From Metabacillus sp. B2-18 (GTDB taxonomy: Bacteria; Bacillota; Bacilli; Bacillales; Bacillaceae): a stretch of DNA of 64,000 nucleotides. Of this stretch, positions 35,864 through 44,700 are shown in pieces. Numbering within the stretch: position 1 is the stretch's first letter; each line of letters begins with the position of its first letter. The notes below the pieces were generated by a model that was not told the origin of the DNA, searched no databases, and saw nothing but the letters and a program-made list of their open reading frames with translations. The stretch covers positions 186,001-250,000 of the forward strand of contig NZ_CP088246.1 in the NCBI RefSeq assembly GCF_021117275.1, given 5' to 3'. The position numbers and the translations under genes were made by a program.

Positions 35864-36430
35864 ATGTCTAAATATGATGAGCAATTTAAGTTTATGGTAG
35901 TAAGAGAATATCAAGAAGGACAACTTGGATTTAAGCTGCTAGCCAAAAAATATGGTATTAAATCACATAAGCAAATTATTAATTGGGTTAAAAATTACGA
36001 GAAGTTTGGACCTGAAGGGTTAATGAGGAAAAAACAGAAAAAAATTTATTCTGTTCAATTCAAGCTAGATGTATTAAGCTTTATGAAAAGTACAGGATCT
36101 TCAGTAGTTGAAACAGCCCTTGAATTTGGGCTTACAAACCCTCCTATGATATCAGCGTGGAAGAAAGCTTTTTTGGAGGGTGGTGCTGATTTTCTGGATA
36201 AACAGAAAGGACGACCACCTATGTCTGATAAAGCTATAAATCGAGGAAGTAAAAAAGTAGTTGAAGATAAAGCAATGACCTACGAACAAAAATTGGAGAG
36301 AGAAAATGAGCTTCTCCGGTTAGAGGTAGAATACTTAAAAAAGTTACAAGCTTTTCAGGTGAACCCGGAAGGTTATCTCGAAAAGCACAGGCAGCATTAT
36401 CGTTCGAACTCAAAGAAAAGTTCAAACTAA
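35864..36430 (+). CDS. IS3 transposase OrfA
   Basis: 188 residues from ATG 35864. Two helix-turn-helix units (KLLAKKYGIKSHKQIINWVK and SSVVETALEFGLTNPPMISA) are followed by a leucine-zipper-like end (YEQKLERENELLRLEVEYLK). It binds the IS ends. A slippery A-AAA-AAG at 36337-36343 lets ribosomes shift minus one into OrfB. The left end of the IS folds into a hairpin that covers its ribosome site. Confidence 0.92.
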   Translation: MSKYDEQFKFMVVREYQEGQLGFKLLAKKYGIKSHKQIINWVKNYEKFGPEGLMRKKQKKIYSVQFKLDVLSFMKSTGSSVVETALEFGLTNPPMISAWKKAFLEGGADFLDKQKGRPPMSDKAINRGSKKVVEDKAMTYEQKLERENELLRLEVEYLKKLQAFQVNPEGYLEKHRQHYRSNSKKSSN

Positions 36431-37257
36431 AAGATGTTCTACAAATAGTGGGAATTCCCGAATCTTCCTACCATTATCACGTGAAAATGATGAAGAAGGA
36501 GAATCCGAATCAGGAGCTTGAAGAACGTATTCAAGCTATGTTTGAGGAACATAAGGGCAACTATGGATATCGTCGTATTTGTTTGGACTTAAAGCAACGT
36601 GGTTTGATAGTTAATCATAAAAAGGTTCAACGCATCATGAATAAGCTCGGACTCAAATGCGATAAGTTCAGAAGAAAAACACGAAAGTATAGTTCTTACA
36701 AAGGAACGATTGGAACAATTGCCAAGAACCGTATCAAAAGACGTTTTCACACAAATTTGTATCATCAAAAACTAGCAACAGATATAACAGAGTTCAAGTG
36801 CTCAGATGGTGAAAAACTATATTTCAACCCAATTATGGATATGTTCAACAGTGAGATTCTTTCGTATGGGATAAGTAAGCGCCCAACCTTAGAATTGGCT
36901 CTAAAACCTCTCGAGGAAGCCTTAGAAATTGTAAAAGAATCTAAGTACAGAACCACCATTCATTCTGATCAAGGTTGGCATTATCAACATAATAAATGGA
37001 TAAAAACACTAAAGAAACATAAGGTGTTCCAAAGTATGTCAAGAAAGGGAAACTGTTTAGACAATTCACCTATTGAGAACTTTTTCGGATTACTTAAACA
37101 GGAAATGTACTACGGAGAAGCACTCTGTTCATTTGAGGAATTAAAAAAGAAAATCGAAGAGTATATCATTTATTATAATAACAAGCGAATAAAGCAAAAA
37201 TTGGCAGGCAGGAGTCCGGTTCAATACCGTATCCACACCAGCCAATTAGCTGCTTAA
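36343..37257 (+). CDS. IS3 transposase OrfB (catalytic, DDE)
   Basis: Integrase-type catalytic domain: KLATDITEFK (first Asp), TIHSDQGWHYQ (second Asp) and SPIENFFGLLKQE (Glu), with the closing YNNKRIKQKLAGRSPVQY. The open frame with a start codon begins at GTG 36448. The frame continues naturally upstream (RLSRKAQAALSFELKEK) to the slippery site at 36337-36343, so the working product is the OrfAB fusion (35864-37257, about 464 residues). Confidence 0.92.
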   Translation, partial: VTSFSGEPGRLSRKAQAALSFELKEKFKLKDVLQIVGIPESSYHYHVKMMKKENPNQELEERIQAMFEEHKGNYGYRRICLDLKQRGLIVNHKKVQRIMNKLGLKCDKFRRKTRKYSSYKGTIGTIAKNRIKRRFHTNLYHQKLATDITEFKCSDGEKLYFNPIMDMFNSEILSYGISKRPTLELALKPLEEALEIVKESKYRTTIHSDQGWHYQHNKWIKTLKKHKVFQSMSRKGNCLDNSPIENFFGLLKQEMYYGEALCSFEELKKKIEEYIIYYNNKRIKQKLAGRSPVQYRIHTSQLAA

Positions 37258-37397
37258 TATAAAACTCTAACTTTTAGGGGTCACCACAAATTGTGATCTA
37301 TTAAGGGGTTTTTTTGTATTTATTAACTAGATATGTATAAATGCTAGATTCTCCTGGACATACTTGCTACTAAAGAAGAACAAAGGGAGAGGTTATC

Positions 37398-37529
37398 TTG
37401 AGCGATAAGAAAGTAATTAATATAAATTCAAAATCTAGACCTTTAAAAAGTAAGAATCAGGACGAGCTGATAGCTGAAAGAAGAAAAAAAAGAAAAGATA
37501 AATTAGCACCATTACTTAAGAAAAGGTGA
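37398..37529 (+). CDS. 43-residue basic protein related to the 35531 gene
   Basis: TTG start behind AAAGGGAGAGG. The product has QDELIAERRKKRKDK, which parallels the AERR segment of the protein encoded at 35531-35794, then ends LAPLLKKR. It lies just after the IS3 element and the restored terminator. Possibly a shortened paralogue. Unknown function. Confidence 0.6.
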   Translation: MSDKKVININSKSRPLKSKNQDELIAERRKKRKDKLAPLLKKR

Positions 37530-37603
37530 AAATGGATTAATAATATATGTTAAAATAAATCCCTGTATACTTAGAAAAGTTGTGTGAATGGGGAAGATAT
37601 TTC

Positions 37604-37798
37604 ATGGAAGATACAAAAGAATTAGGTAACCAAAAAGCAGTAGAGTATGATCTAAGTATTGTTTATGATTACCGAACACATCCCGATAAAATCAGTGGTC
37701 GTTGCGATCATTGTAATCATGCGTTATTCGACAGTTCAGTCAAAAAATATGAATATATAAGAAAATGCAGAAACTGTGGGATGATGAAAAGTATTTAA
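37604..37798 (+). CDS. small zinc-ribbon protein
   Basis: 64 residues from ATG 37604 behind GGGGAAGA (the longer frame from 37580 has no site). Two CxxC pairs, GRCDHCNHALF and RKCRNCGMMK, spaced 23 residues apart, form a zinc ribbon. The N-terminal half is acidic. No family recognised. It may be a nucleic-acid- or protein-binding accessory. Confidence 0.7.
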   Translation: MEDTKELGNQKAVEYDLSIVYDYRTHPDKISGRCDHCNHALFDSSVKKYEYIRKCRNCGMMKSI

Positions 37799-38188
37799 TT
37801 GGTATCATTAATGTGAGGTCTTAGTTTATAATTATGTAAATCCTACTCTAGTAGCTATTAAGATTCATAAAATATATTGCCTTCAATTAAAAGTTAGAAG
37901 GAATTAGGAATAGATAGCGATAGATCTATTTGAATAACGAAAGCTATATTGTTTAATTAATATAAATAAAAAAGCCCACCAGCTTCAAAGAAGCTGGTGG
38001 GCTTTATATATAGGTCAACGAAAACAATAGAAAAGAACCAAACTCTCGATATATGAGTTTGATTCTTTTAATATCTGTTTTAAAACAGACAAACTTAGGT
38101 GGATTTGAAATCGATTTGCAATTAATAATAAAAAGCTCAAGTTCTACCTGTGAATCTGTACTGAGTCTTACTCTTGGACAAAGAATAT
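37799..38188. other. intergenic region with strong hairpins
   Basis: No gene. Contains the 15-base hairpin at 37971-38005, a second imperfect one near 38033-38068 (CAAACTC/GAGTTTG) and a TCTGTTTTAAAACAGA palindrome near 38076, all between converging genes. Confidence 0.55.
37971..38005. terminator. bidirectional terminator
   Basis: AAAGCCCACCAGCTT (37971-37985) pairs perfectly with AAGCTGGTGGGCTTT (37991-38005) over a 5-base loop, with A's before and T/A after. Confidence 0.85.
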
Positions 38189-38542
38189 TTAGTTCTGGAT
38201 TTGGATACTTTTAGCTTCAATTTGTGGAGGATCTGAGTCTTTAATGACTTTTTGAGGGCCAAGCCAAACTTTTACTTCTTGTCCCTTTTTTGCTTTTGTT
38301 TCCCCTTCATAAATTACTTTATGATATAAATATTTTTTTTCTTCGAATAATTCTACTTTTGGGATATCTTTTATTTCATCAAATTCAGTTTTAGTTATGT
38401 CAGATACCATAATGAACCCCATCTTATTCTCTTCTAAAATATACCCTTTTAAATCATATGAATCGCTATTCGCAGTAGATTTACCACATGCTACTAAAAC
38501 AGTTAAGATGACAGAAATTAAAATCAATTTAATAAATTTCAA
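38189..38542 (-). CDS. DUF3221-type lipoprotein
   Basis: 117 residues. TTG start behind AAAGGTGG. Lipobox TVLVACGKS gives a lipid-anchored exported protein. The body (LKGYILEENKMGFIMVSD, then KKGQEVKVWLGPQKVIKDSD) matches the small DUF3221 fold of Bacillus, an OB-like domain of unknown role. A stand-alone gene. Confidence 0.8.
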   Translation of the reverse strand: MKFIKLILISVILTVLVACGKSTANSDSYDLKGYILEENKMGFIMVSDITKTEFDEIKDIPKVELFEEKKYLYHKVIYEGETKAKKGQEVKVWLGPQKVIKDSDPPQIEAKSIQIQN

Positions 38543-38695
38543 TATTTAACCACCTTTCCGAAAGAGTGTCTTAGTTTCATAATACTTCAATACTGTGATT
38601 ATATTACATAATTTAATATAAATTATAAATATTGCAATTGATGTAATATAATGGTAAATCAAATATTGTAAAATTCTAATAATAGGGGTGTTAAA

Positions 38696-40028
38696 TTGAA
38701 GAAATTATTAAAAAATCAGCTAACTACCATTTCTGTGTGTTTTTTTTCTATTTTACTTATTCAAAATACGACTGTCTTAGCTGAAGGGAAATCAAGTAAA
38801 ACTACTTCAGAAACACTTATAGAAGAGGAGGTCAGTTTTGATGAAGTAAGTTATGGGATAAAGTTTAGAAAAGAAGCAGGGCTAGATTCTTCAAAGGAAA
38901 AAGTAGAGAAATTAATAAGAGAGCATAAAATTAATAAGGATTTGTATGTTGAAGATTTTGGAACTGTTTTAGAAAAAAGTGAGCATGATAAATTAATTAA
39001 ACGTATAGAAAAATTAGATAAACTTTTACCAAAGGTCGAAGCTGAATTCAAGAGCAAACAAAAAAGTCGTTATGGTGGATTATACGTAAATCATCAAGAA
39101 GATGGAGCAGTATATATTGGTTTGAAAAATGGGAGTTCTACTGAATTGAATAACACAAAAAAATTATTAAAGTATGAAAATATTAAATTTTTTAATGTTA
39201 ACTATTCAGAAGAAGACCTGATGACTGCAAAGGATACTTTACATAGTGTAAAAGAAAAATTAACTAAAAATGGAGTTGAAATTACGTCAGTAATTCCAAA
39301 CATACCATTAAATAGATTGGATATAAGTGTCGAACAGTTAAATATGAAACTGCCTCTATTATTCAGAAATTTTTAGGTAATATTCCTATAGACTTAACAG
39401 ATAATTTTAGCCAAGTAGTGGAAGCAGATAGATATAGTGGTAATGAAGTTATTCAAGGTGGTCTAGAAATCAGGAATATAGATACGGGGGACGGTTGTAC
39501 TTCTGCTTTTACTGCGTATAGAAATACATCAGCAGGTACATTATATTATACCCTTACTGCAGGGCACTGTGCGACAGGGTTGTACCAAGAGTTTCGACAT
39601 GGAACATTAAAGTTTGGATCTGTAGCAAATCATTATAACAGTAGCTTTTTAGACGCGGCTGCCATAACGTTAGCGCCAAACAGGAAAACACATTACATTT
39701 TTGGAGAATACTCAAATAGTTATGAAATCACTGGATTGAAGACATCGTACTATGTTGGGGATTTTGCATGTATGGTTGGGAAAACAACTGCTAAAACAGT
39801 ATGTGGTAGCATTGGTGCAACCAGTGCGGATTTAGATACCGTAAGAGATGTTGTTTCAGTAAACTATTACTCGCAAGGTGGTGATACGGAGGCCCGGTAT
39901 ATAATTACGGAAAAGCTATGGGAATTCATAATGGTAGATATATCACAGGTGGATACACTCTAAGGTATTTTGCTAAAATTGGTAAAATCCTAGATGCTTT
40001 TTACATGGATGGAATTGTTGTGAAATAA
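38696..40028 (+). pseudogene. streptogrisin-like serine protease (S1E) with two frameshifts
   Basis: TTG start behind AGGGGTG. A signal peptide and an alpha-lytic-type prodomain (to about 39350) precede the protease domain with TLTAGHCATG (His) and SFLDAAAI (Asp). One frameshift lies near 39345-39352: the first frame ends LPLLFRNF, while the natural continuation is ETASIIQKFLGNIPIDL. A second lies at 39886-39887, inside the catalytic serine codon: GGD then ACGGAGGCCC reads TEAR, while restoring one base gives GGD-S-GGPVYNYGKAMG. The last frame ends at 40026-40028. Both are single-base changes, so loss is recent. Confidence 0.8.
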
Positions 40029-40149
40029 TACCTTTATTAAATGTAGTCACTTGGGATAAAAGGTTTAAATAGGAAATCATATATAAACTATTAAGATCTA
40101 GGAGTAATCCCTCAAACGAAATAGAAGAATAAATATCGCAACATTATAA

Positions 40150-40178
40150 TTGTATTCGTGATAATACTAGATTATAAT
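40150..40178 (+). promoter_or_regulatory. promoter of the primase leader
   Basis: TTGTAT (40150-40155), 17-base spacer, TATAAT (40173-40178). The start of transcription would be near 40186, just before the GCTC stem. Confidence 0.75.
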
Positions 40179-40193
40179 TTAGTTATTAGTTAT

Positions 40194-40290
40194 TTTTCTT
40201 GCTCAATTGAGCCTTTTAGTGAAGTTATAAGCCCTATAGGGTGGAATAAACACACCACAAGTGTGTCTTTCCTCTCTATAGGGCTTTTTT
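40194..40290 (+). promoter_or_regulatory. leader RNA with terminator, copy 2 (before primase gene)
   Basis: GCTC-AATT-GAGC (40201-40212), then CCTTTTAGTGAAGTTATAAG and the terminator stem AAGCCCTATAG (40229-40239) with CTATAGGGCTT (40276-40286) and T6. An extra hairpin CACAC-CACAA-GTGTG (40251-40265) sits inside the loop. Same order as the leader at 27541-27633, differing in loops. It ends about 40 bases before the gene. Confidence 0.75.
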
Positions 40291-40328
40291 GTGTTTTATA
40301 TCAAATTAGCGTATGGAGGGGAACGGAA

Positions 40329-41570
40329 GTGGCATTTATTACAGAAGAAACTATCGAAAAGGCTAGAAATATAGATTTACTTTTTTTGGCTCAACAACTT
40401 GGGGAGTCTCTACAGCGTTCGGGACAAAGCTTTTTTACTTATCGTAATGGTGGTGAAAATACTCCGTCCCTTTCCATTAATCCTACTAAACACGTTTGGA
40501 AGGACTTTGGTGGAACTGCTGGTGGAAAGGATGCAATTAGTTTTTATTGCTACCGCAAATATGATGACCCTTATTTAAAAGGTAAGGATTTTGTACAAGC
40601 GGTTGAAGAAATTTGTGAGCTATGCGGTATTCCTATTGAATATCAAGATGGCGGCAGTCGTACATTTGATGATGTTGTTTATAAACCTAGGATTGAGATT
40701 CAAAAAGAATCACCTAAAGCATCTCCTGGGTATTTACATGAAGTCTACTCTAAATGGATCAAGCAATTTGATCTCAAAAAGCCACATCTTTTTCACTTGA
40801 AAGAAGTGAGAAAAATCGGTCCACAAGTAGCGAAAATTAGAATGTATCGTTCTTATTCAGATGATATGAATGAAAGATATGGTATTACTAAACAGCTTGC
40901 TTCTAAAGGAGTTAAGCTAGATGGAGTTCCGGGATTTGCAGTTAAAGAAGGGAAGTATGGACCTTATTGGACGTCTGTTGGTAGAGCTGGTTTGTTAATT
41001 CCATTTCGTAGCATCAATAACGAAATTCAAGGATTTCAAATCATGTTTGATGAAAAGCCTGCTAATGGTCAAAAGTACGGTTGGTTCTCTTCACCTATTA
41101 ATCCTGAAAAAGGAACAATACAAGGAGCTGAAATAGGAAATCCAGTGCTACCTTATCATGCAGCTGTTCCCGCTCAAGTTCTCTTGAATTGGATCCTGTA
41201 TAAAGGAGAGCTCTATGACCATATGGATACTGATACTGTATGGTGGGGAGAAGGTGGATTAAAAGGAGATATAGCTTCGAATTATACAAAACAGATACAT
41301 TTACAAGTACCTGGAGTGAATAATTGGAGACTCCTTTTAGAACCTACTATTTCATTACGACCAAAGCGTGTGATATTTAGTTTTGATGCAGATGCTCAAA
41401 CAAAAGAGGATACTGTTCAAACTAATGTATTAAACTCAATAGAAGGTGCGAAAAAAGAACTCAAACCACATGGAATAGAGTTAGGGATTGCATTATGGCC
41501 AGTTGAAAAAGGTAAAGGAATCGATGACCTTGTAAATAACGGTTATAAGCCACAAATCGTCTCTATATAG
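40329..41570 (+). CDS. DnaG-like primase/Toprim protein
   Basis: 413 residues from GTG 40329 behind GGAGGGG; the longer open frame to 40158 is leader RNA. The N-terminal part resembles the CHC2 domain of primases (ENTPSLSINPTKHVWKDFGG then TAGGKDAISFYCYRK) but the Cys/His zinc ligands are not in their usual places. The C-terminal part is Toprim-like: KRVIFSFDADAQ, LGIALWPVEKGKGIDDLVNN. It probably makes primers or handles RNA/DNA ends for the element's own replication. A terminator follows, then radC. Confidence 0.75.
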   Translation: MAFITEETIEKARNIDLLFLAQQLGESLQRSGQSFFTYRNGGENTPSLSINPTKHVWKDFGGTAGGKDAISFYCYRKYDDPYLKGKDFVQAVEEICELCGIPIEYQDGGSRTFDDVVYKPRIEIQKESPKASPGYLHEVYSKWIKQFDLKKPHLFHLKEVRKIGPQVAKIRMYRSYSDDMNERYGITKQLASKGVKLDGVPGFAVKEGKYGPYWTSVGRAGLLIPFRSINNEIQGFQIMFDEKPANGQKYGWFSSPINPEKGTIQGAEIGNPVLPYHAAVPAQVLLNWILYKGELYDHMDTDTVWWGEGGLKGDIASNYTKQIHLQVPGVNNWRLLLEPTISLRPKRVIFSFDADAQTKEDTVQTNVLNSIEGAKKELKPHGIELGIALWPVEKGKGIDDLVNNGYKPQIVSI

Positions 41571-41594
41571 TTAAGTTTAATAATATTACAGAAA

Positions 41595-41628
41595 AGAAGT
41601 TACTATTCAGTGGCTTCTTTTTTTTACT
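41595..41628 (+). terminator. terminator after the primase gene
   Basis: AGAAGTTAC (41595-41603) pairs with GTGGCTTCT (41610-41618) using G-U pairs, then eight T. Located between co-directional element genes. Confidence 0.7.
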
Positions 41629-41631
41629 TTT

Positions 41632-41651
41632 AAGGAGGTGATTTTATGTAA
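41632..41651 (+). promoter_or_regulatory. perfect ribosome site followed by start-stop
   Basis: AAGGAGGTGAT (41632-41642) is a full complement to the 16S rRNA 3' end, but its ATG (41646-41648) is followed at once by TAA. No gene uses it. It may be the remains of a lost small gene or a start-stop ribosome trap ahead of radC. Confidence 0.6.
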
Positions 41652-41692
41652 TCCATGATTAGAAAAACTCATGAATTATTTAAGATTAAACA

Positions 41693-41709
41693 TTACACAT
41701 TTTAGGAGG
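41693..41709 (+). repeat. recurrent ribosome-site motif, copy 3
   Basis: TTACACATTTTAGGAGG before radC (ATG 41718). Confidence 0.85.
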
Positions 41710-41717
41710 AAGAAAAA

Positions 41718-44700
41718 ATGAATCAATTATCTTTAGTGAGTGAACGTACAGACAGGTCGTTAGTAAAAGAGTCTGCGGAAAGGTTATATGAAGTGGAGGG
41801 AGATGTTTCCAACCTAAATTTAAGTGAATTACTTTATTTAATGCTAGGGACAGGAACAAAAAAGACTTCATTGCAGCAAATGGTTAATCAAATCCTTGAT
41901 ATGAAGCGAGAGTATGGATTAAAGGGATTAACTGTTGAAAGAGTTATGACGATTGAGGGATTCACTAAACGCAAAGCGGAAATGTTTATTGCTTCTCTAG
42001 AGTTAGGTAGGAGAGTTTATAACGAAAAAGCAGAGAGTCGCTATGTGATTAGGTCACCCAAAGATGCTGCTGACTTCTTAGAGTATCTAAAGGATTATAA
42101 CCAAGAGCACTTTGTTGCTTTGTTTTTAAATACAAAGAATGAAGTTCTTCTTAAGAAAACTATCTTTAAGGGCTCTTTAAACGCAAGCATAGTGCACCCT
42201 CGCGAGATCGTGCGCCCATAAGGACATTTAGAAAATCTGCATTAGCAAAGCAGTAGGGAAATATCACATTCTTTACCCTATCATCAGCCAACTTATCCGT
42301 AAGGGAAACCAAGCGGGGAGTGTAGCATGTTGGAAAAGCCATAAGTTGTCTAGTTACCAAGGCACGACTGAATGGCGAGATGAAATTCATAGATAAGGAT
42401 GAAAGCTGAATTGCTTGAATGATAGCTCAAGGAGGACTACGGGGACCTTCAGCGGGAGGTAACGATTTACGCTGTGCGAAGTATGCATGTTTCTTAAAAA
42501 CTTCGAGAAATATGAAGTGATACTGCTTTGTCCATCTTCTATATGGAAGAAACGAGTGAAAATCATATCCGAAACTATGAAATGCTATGTTTCTATATGT
42601 CTAAATGGGGATTGCCTAAGTCAGAACGCTGTAAATACAGCTATGCATAATGTCCAATTGGATGAAAAATTTCAAGCTGAAAGGCAAGAAAGATGATGCT
42701 GAATATCTGATATGGCAACGGAGCTCTCGTAGTAGTCCGAGATAGGGAAAGCCTATTACATGGCGAAGGGGAGCAGTTTATCTAGTTTAATACCAAATTG
42801 GGAAGGAGCGTGAGGCTCTATGAGAAATCCAAAAGTAGTGTTAAACAGTCTAACTTCCAAAGCTCAAAATAAAACGTACGTATTTGAACGGTTGTATCGA
42901 AATTTGTATAATACCGAGTTTTATCTAGCAGCCTATGCCAAACTCTATTCGAATAAAGGAAGCAATACAAAAGGTGTCAATAATGACACTATTGATGGAA
43001 TAAGCTTAGAAAGAATCGAGCGTTTGATTGAAAAATTAAAAGAGCAGTCTTATCAACCAAAACCAGCGCGCAGAACATATATCCCTAAGAAAAATGGAAA
43101 GCCACGACCTTTGGGTATCCCGACTTTTGAGGATAAATTAGTGCAAGAAGTTGTTCGGAGCATTTTAGAAAGTATTTATGAGCCACAATTCTCAAATCAT
43201 TCGCATGGTTTTCGACCAAATCGTAGCTGTCACACGGCTTTAAAAGAAATACGTAACACGTTTACAGGTACGAGATGGTTTATTGAGGGTGATATAAAAG
43301 GTTTCTTTGACAATATCGACCATCATGTATTAATTGGGCTTTTACGAAAACGTATCAGGGACGAGAAATTAATTAATTTAATTTGGAAATTCCTTAGAGC
43401 AGGTTATGTAGAAGAATGGACTTTTCACAAAACTTACAGTGGAACCCCTCAGGGTGGCATAATTAGTCCGTTATTATCGAATATTTATCTGCATGAATTA
43501 GATAAATATGTAGAACAATATGCACTGGACTATAACAAAGGTAAAAAGCGCAGACATAATCTTATCTATCATAACGTAGCATCAAAGATTAATCATAGTA
43601 AAAGTAAAAATAAACGTGATTGGGAACGGTTAACTGAAGAAGAAAAAGCTGAAAGGCTTAGAAAATTAAAAGCTCTATATAAAGAGTTACAAAGCCATGA
43701 GAGCAAAGACCTCTTTGACCCGAACTACCGTCGAATGAAATATGTGAGATACGCTGATGATTTTATTATCGGGGTTATTGGCAGTAATAAAGAAGCTGAA
43801 CAAATCAAGAAGGATTTAACAGATTACCTAGCAGATAAACTCAAATTAGAATTAAGTGCTGAAAAAACGTTGATAACAAATAGTAAGACAAACGCTAGAT
43901 TTCTAGGATACGACATTCGAGTAGCAAGAGATTGGCAAAGAATGAAAATGTCAAATGGTACGAAAAAGCGAAAGTTCAACTATCAAACGAAGCTATTCGT
44001 ACCACATGAGAAATATATCAAAAAACTCATCAATTTAGGTGCATTAAAAATTGGCAGCAACAATGGGTGGAAACCTGTTCATCGTCCGTATCTAGTGCAT
44101 AACGATGACCTTGAAATTCTTCGTACGTATAATGCGGAAATTGAAGGATTATATCATTATTTTCGTCTAGCAAGCAATGTGCATGTACTTCAATCTTTCC
44201 GTCAAACAATGAAATACAGCATGATTAAAACGTATGCCAGTAAATATAAAAGTACCGTTAGTAAAATCATTACAGAATTTTCGATAAACGGGAAATTCGG
44301 TATACATTATAAAACGAAGGATGGTCCTAAAATTGCCTTTTTTACGGAACAACGAATGGAAAAGAACTCGGAAATCAATAAACAATCAGTCGATATAATT
44401 GAAAATACGTTACTTTACGGTGGCAGAACAAGCCTCATTGAACGCCTCTTAGCTGAAAAGTGTGAATGGTGTGGTGCAGAAAATGTTCCATTAGAAATGC
44501 ATCATGTCAATAAACTTAAAGATTTAAAAGGTAAGAAACGATGGGAACAAACCATGATTGCAAGAAATCGCAAGACGATTGCCATGTGTGTAAAATGCCA
44601 CCATGACTTACACAATGGAAAGTTAGATTGATAAATGGAAAGCCGTATACTCTGAGAGGAGTACGTACGGTTTGGAGGGGAGTTCTTGGAAACCTACTTA

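Larger units (their letters stand above)
35810..37288 (+). mobile_element. IS3-family (IS150-type) insertion sequence
   Basis: Ends are TGTACTGCACCCCAAAAGTT (35810) and, read inward from 37288, TGTGGTGACCCCTAAAAGTT. These 24-base inverted repeats (both continue AGAG) carry few mismatches and have TGT/ACA tips. It is flanked by a direct repeat AAT (35807-35809 and 37289-37291), the 3-base target duplication usual for this group. 1479 bases, both reading frames intact, so it may still be active. Confidence 0.92.
35798..37311 (+). terminator. terminator split by the IS3 insertion
   Basis: AAACCCCTTAAT (35798-35809) and ATTAAGGGGTTT (37300-37311), followed by TTTTT, form a perfect stem once the IS is removed. 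The element sits in the loop. The terminator would close the gene ending at 35794. Confidence 0.85.

Noticed and set aside
36337..36343. OrfA/OrfB as two independent genes
   Set aside because: The slippery heptamer and natural continuation upstream of GTG 36448 show OrfB is made mainly as a frameshift fusion.
37971..38068. Possible CRISPR or repeat array
   Set aside because: These are separate hairpins without regular repeats or spacers; no cas genes.
40158..40328. N-terminal extension of the primase-like protein
   Set aside because: This stretch is the promoter and leader with a terminator; GTG 40329 has a strong ribosome site.
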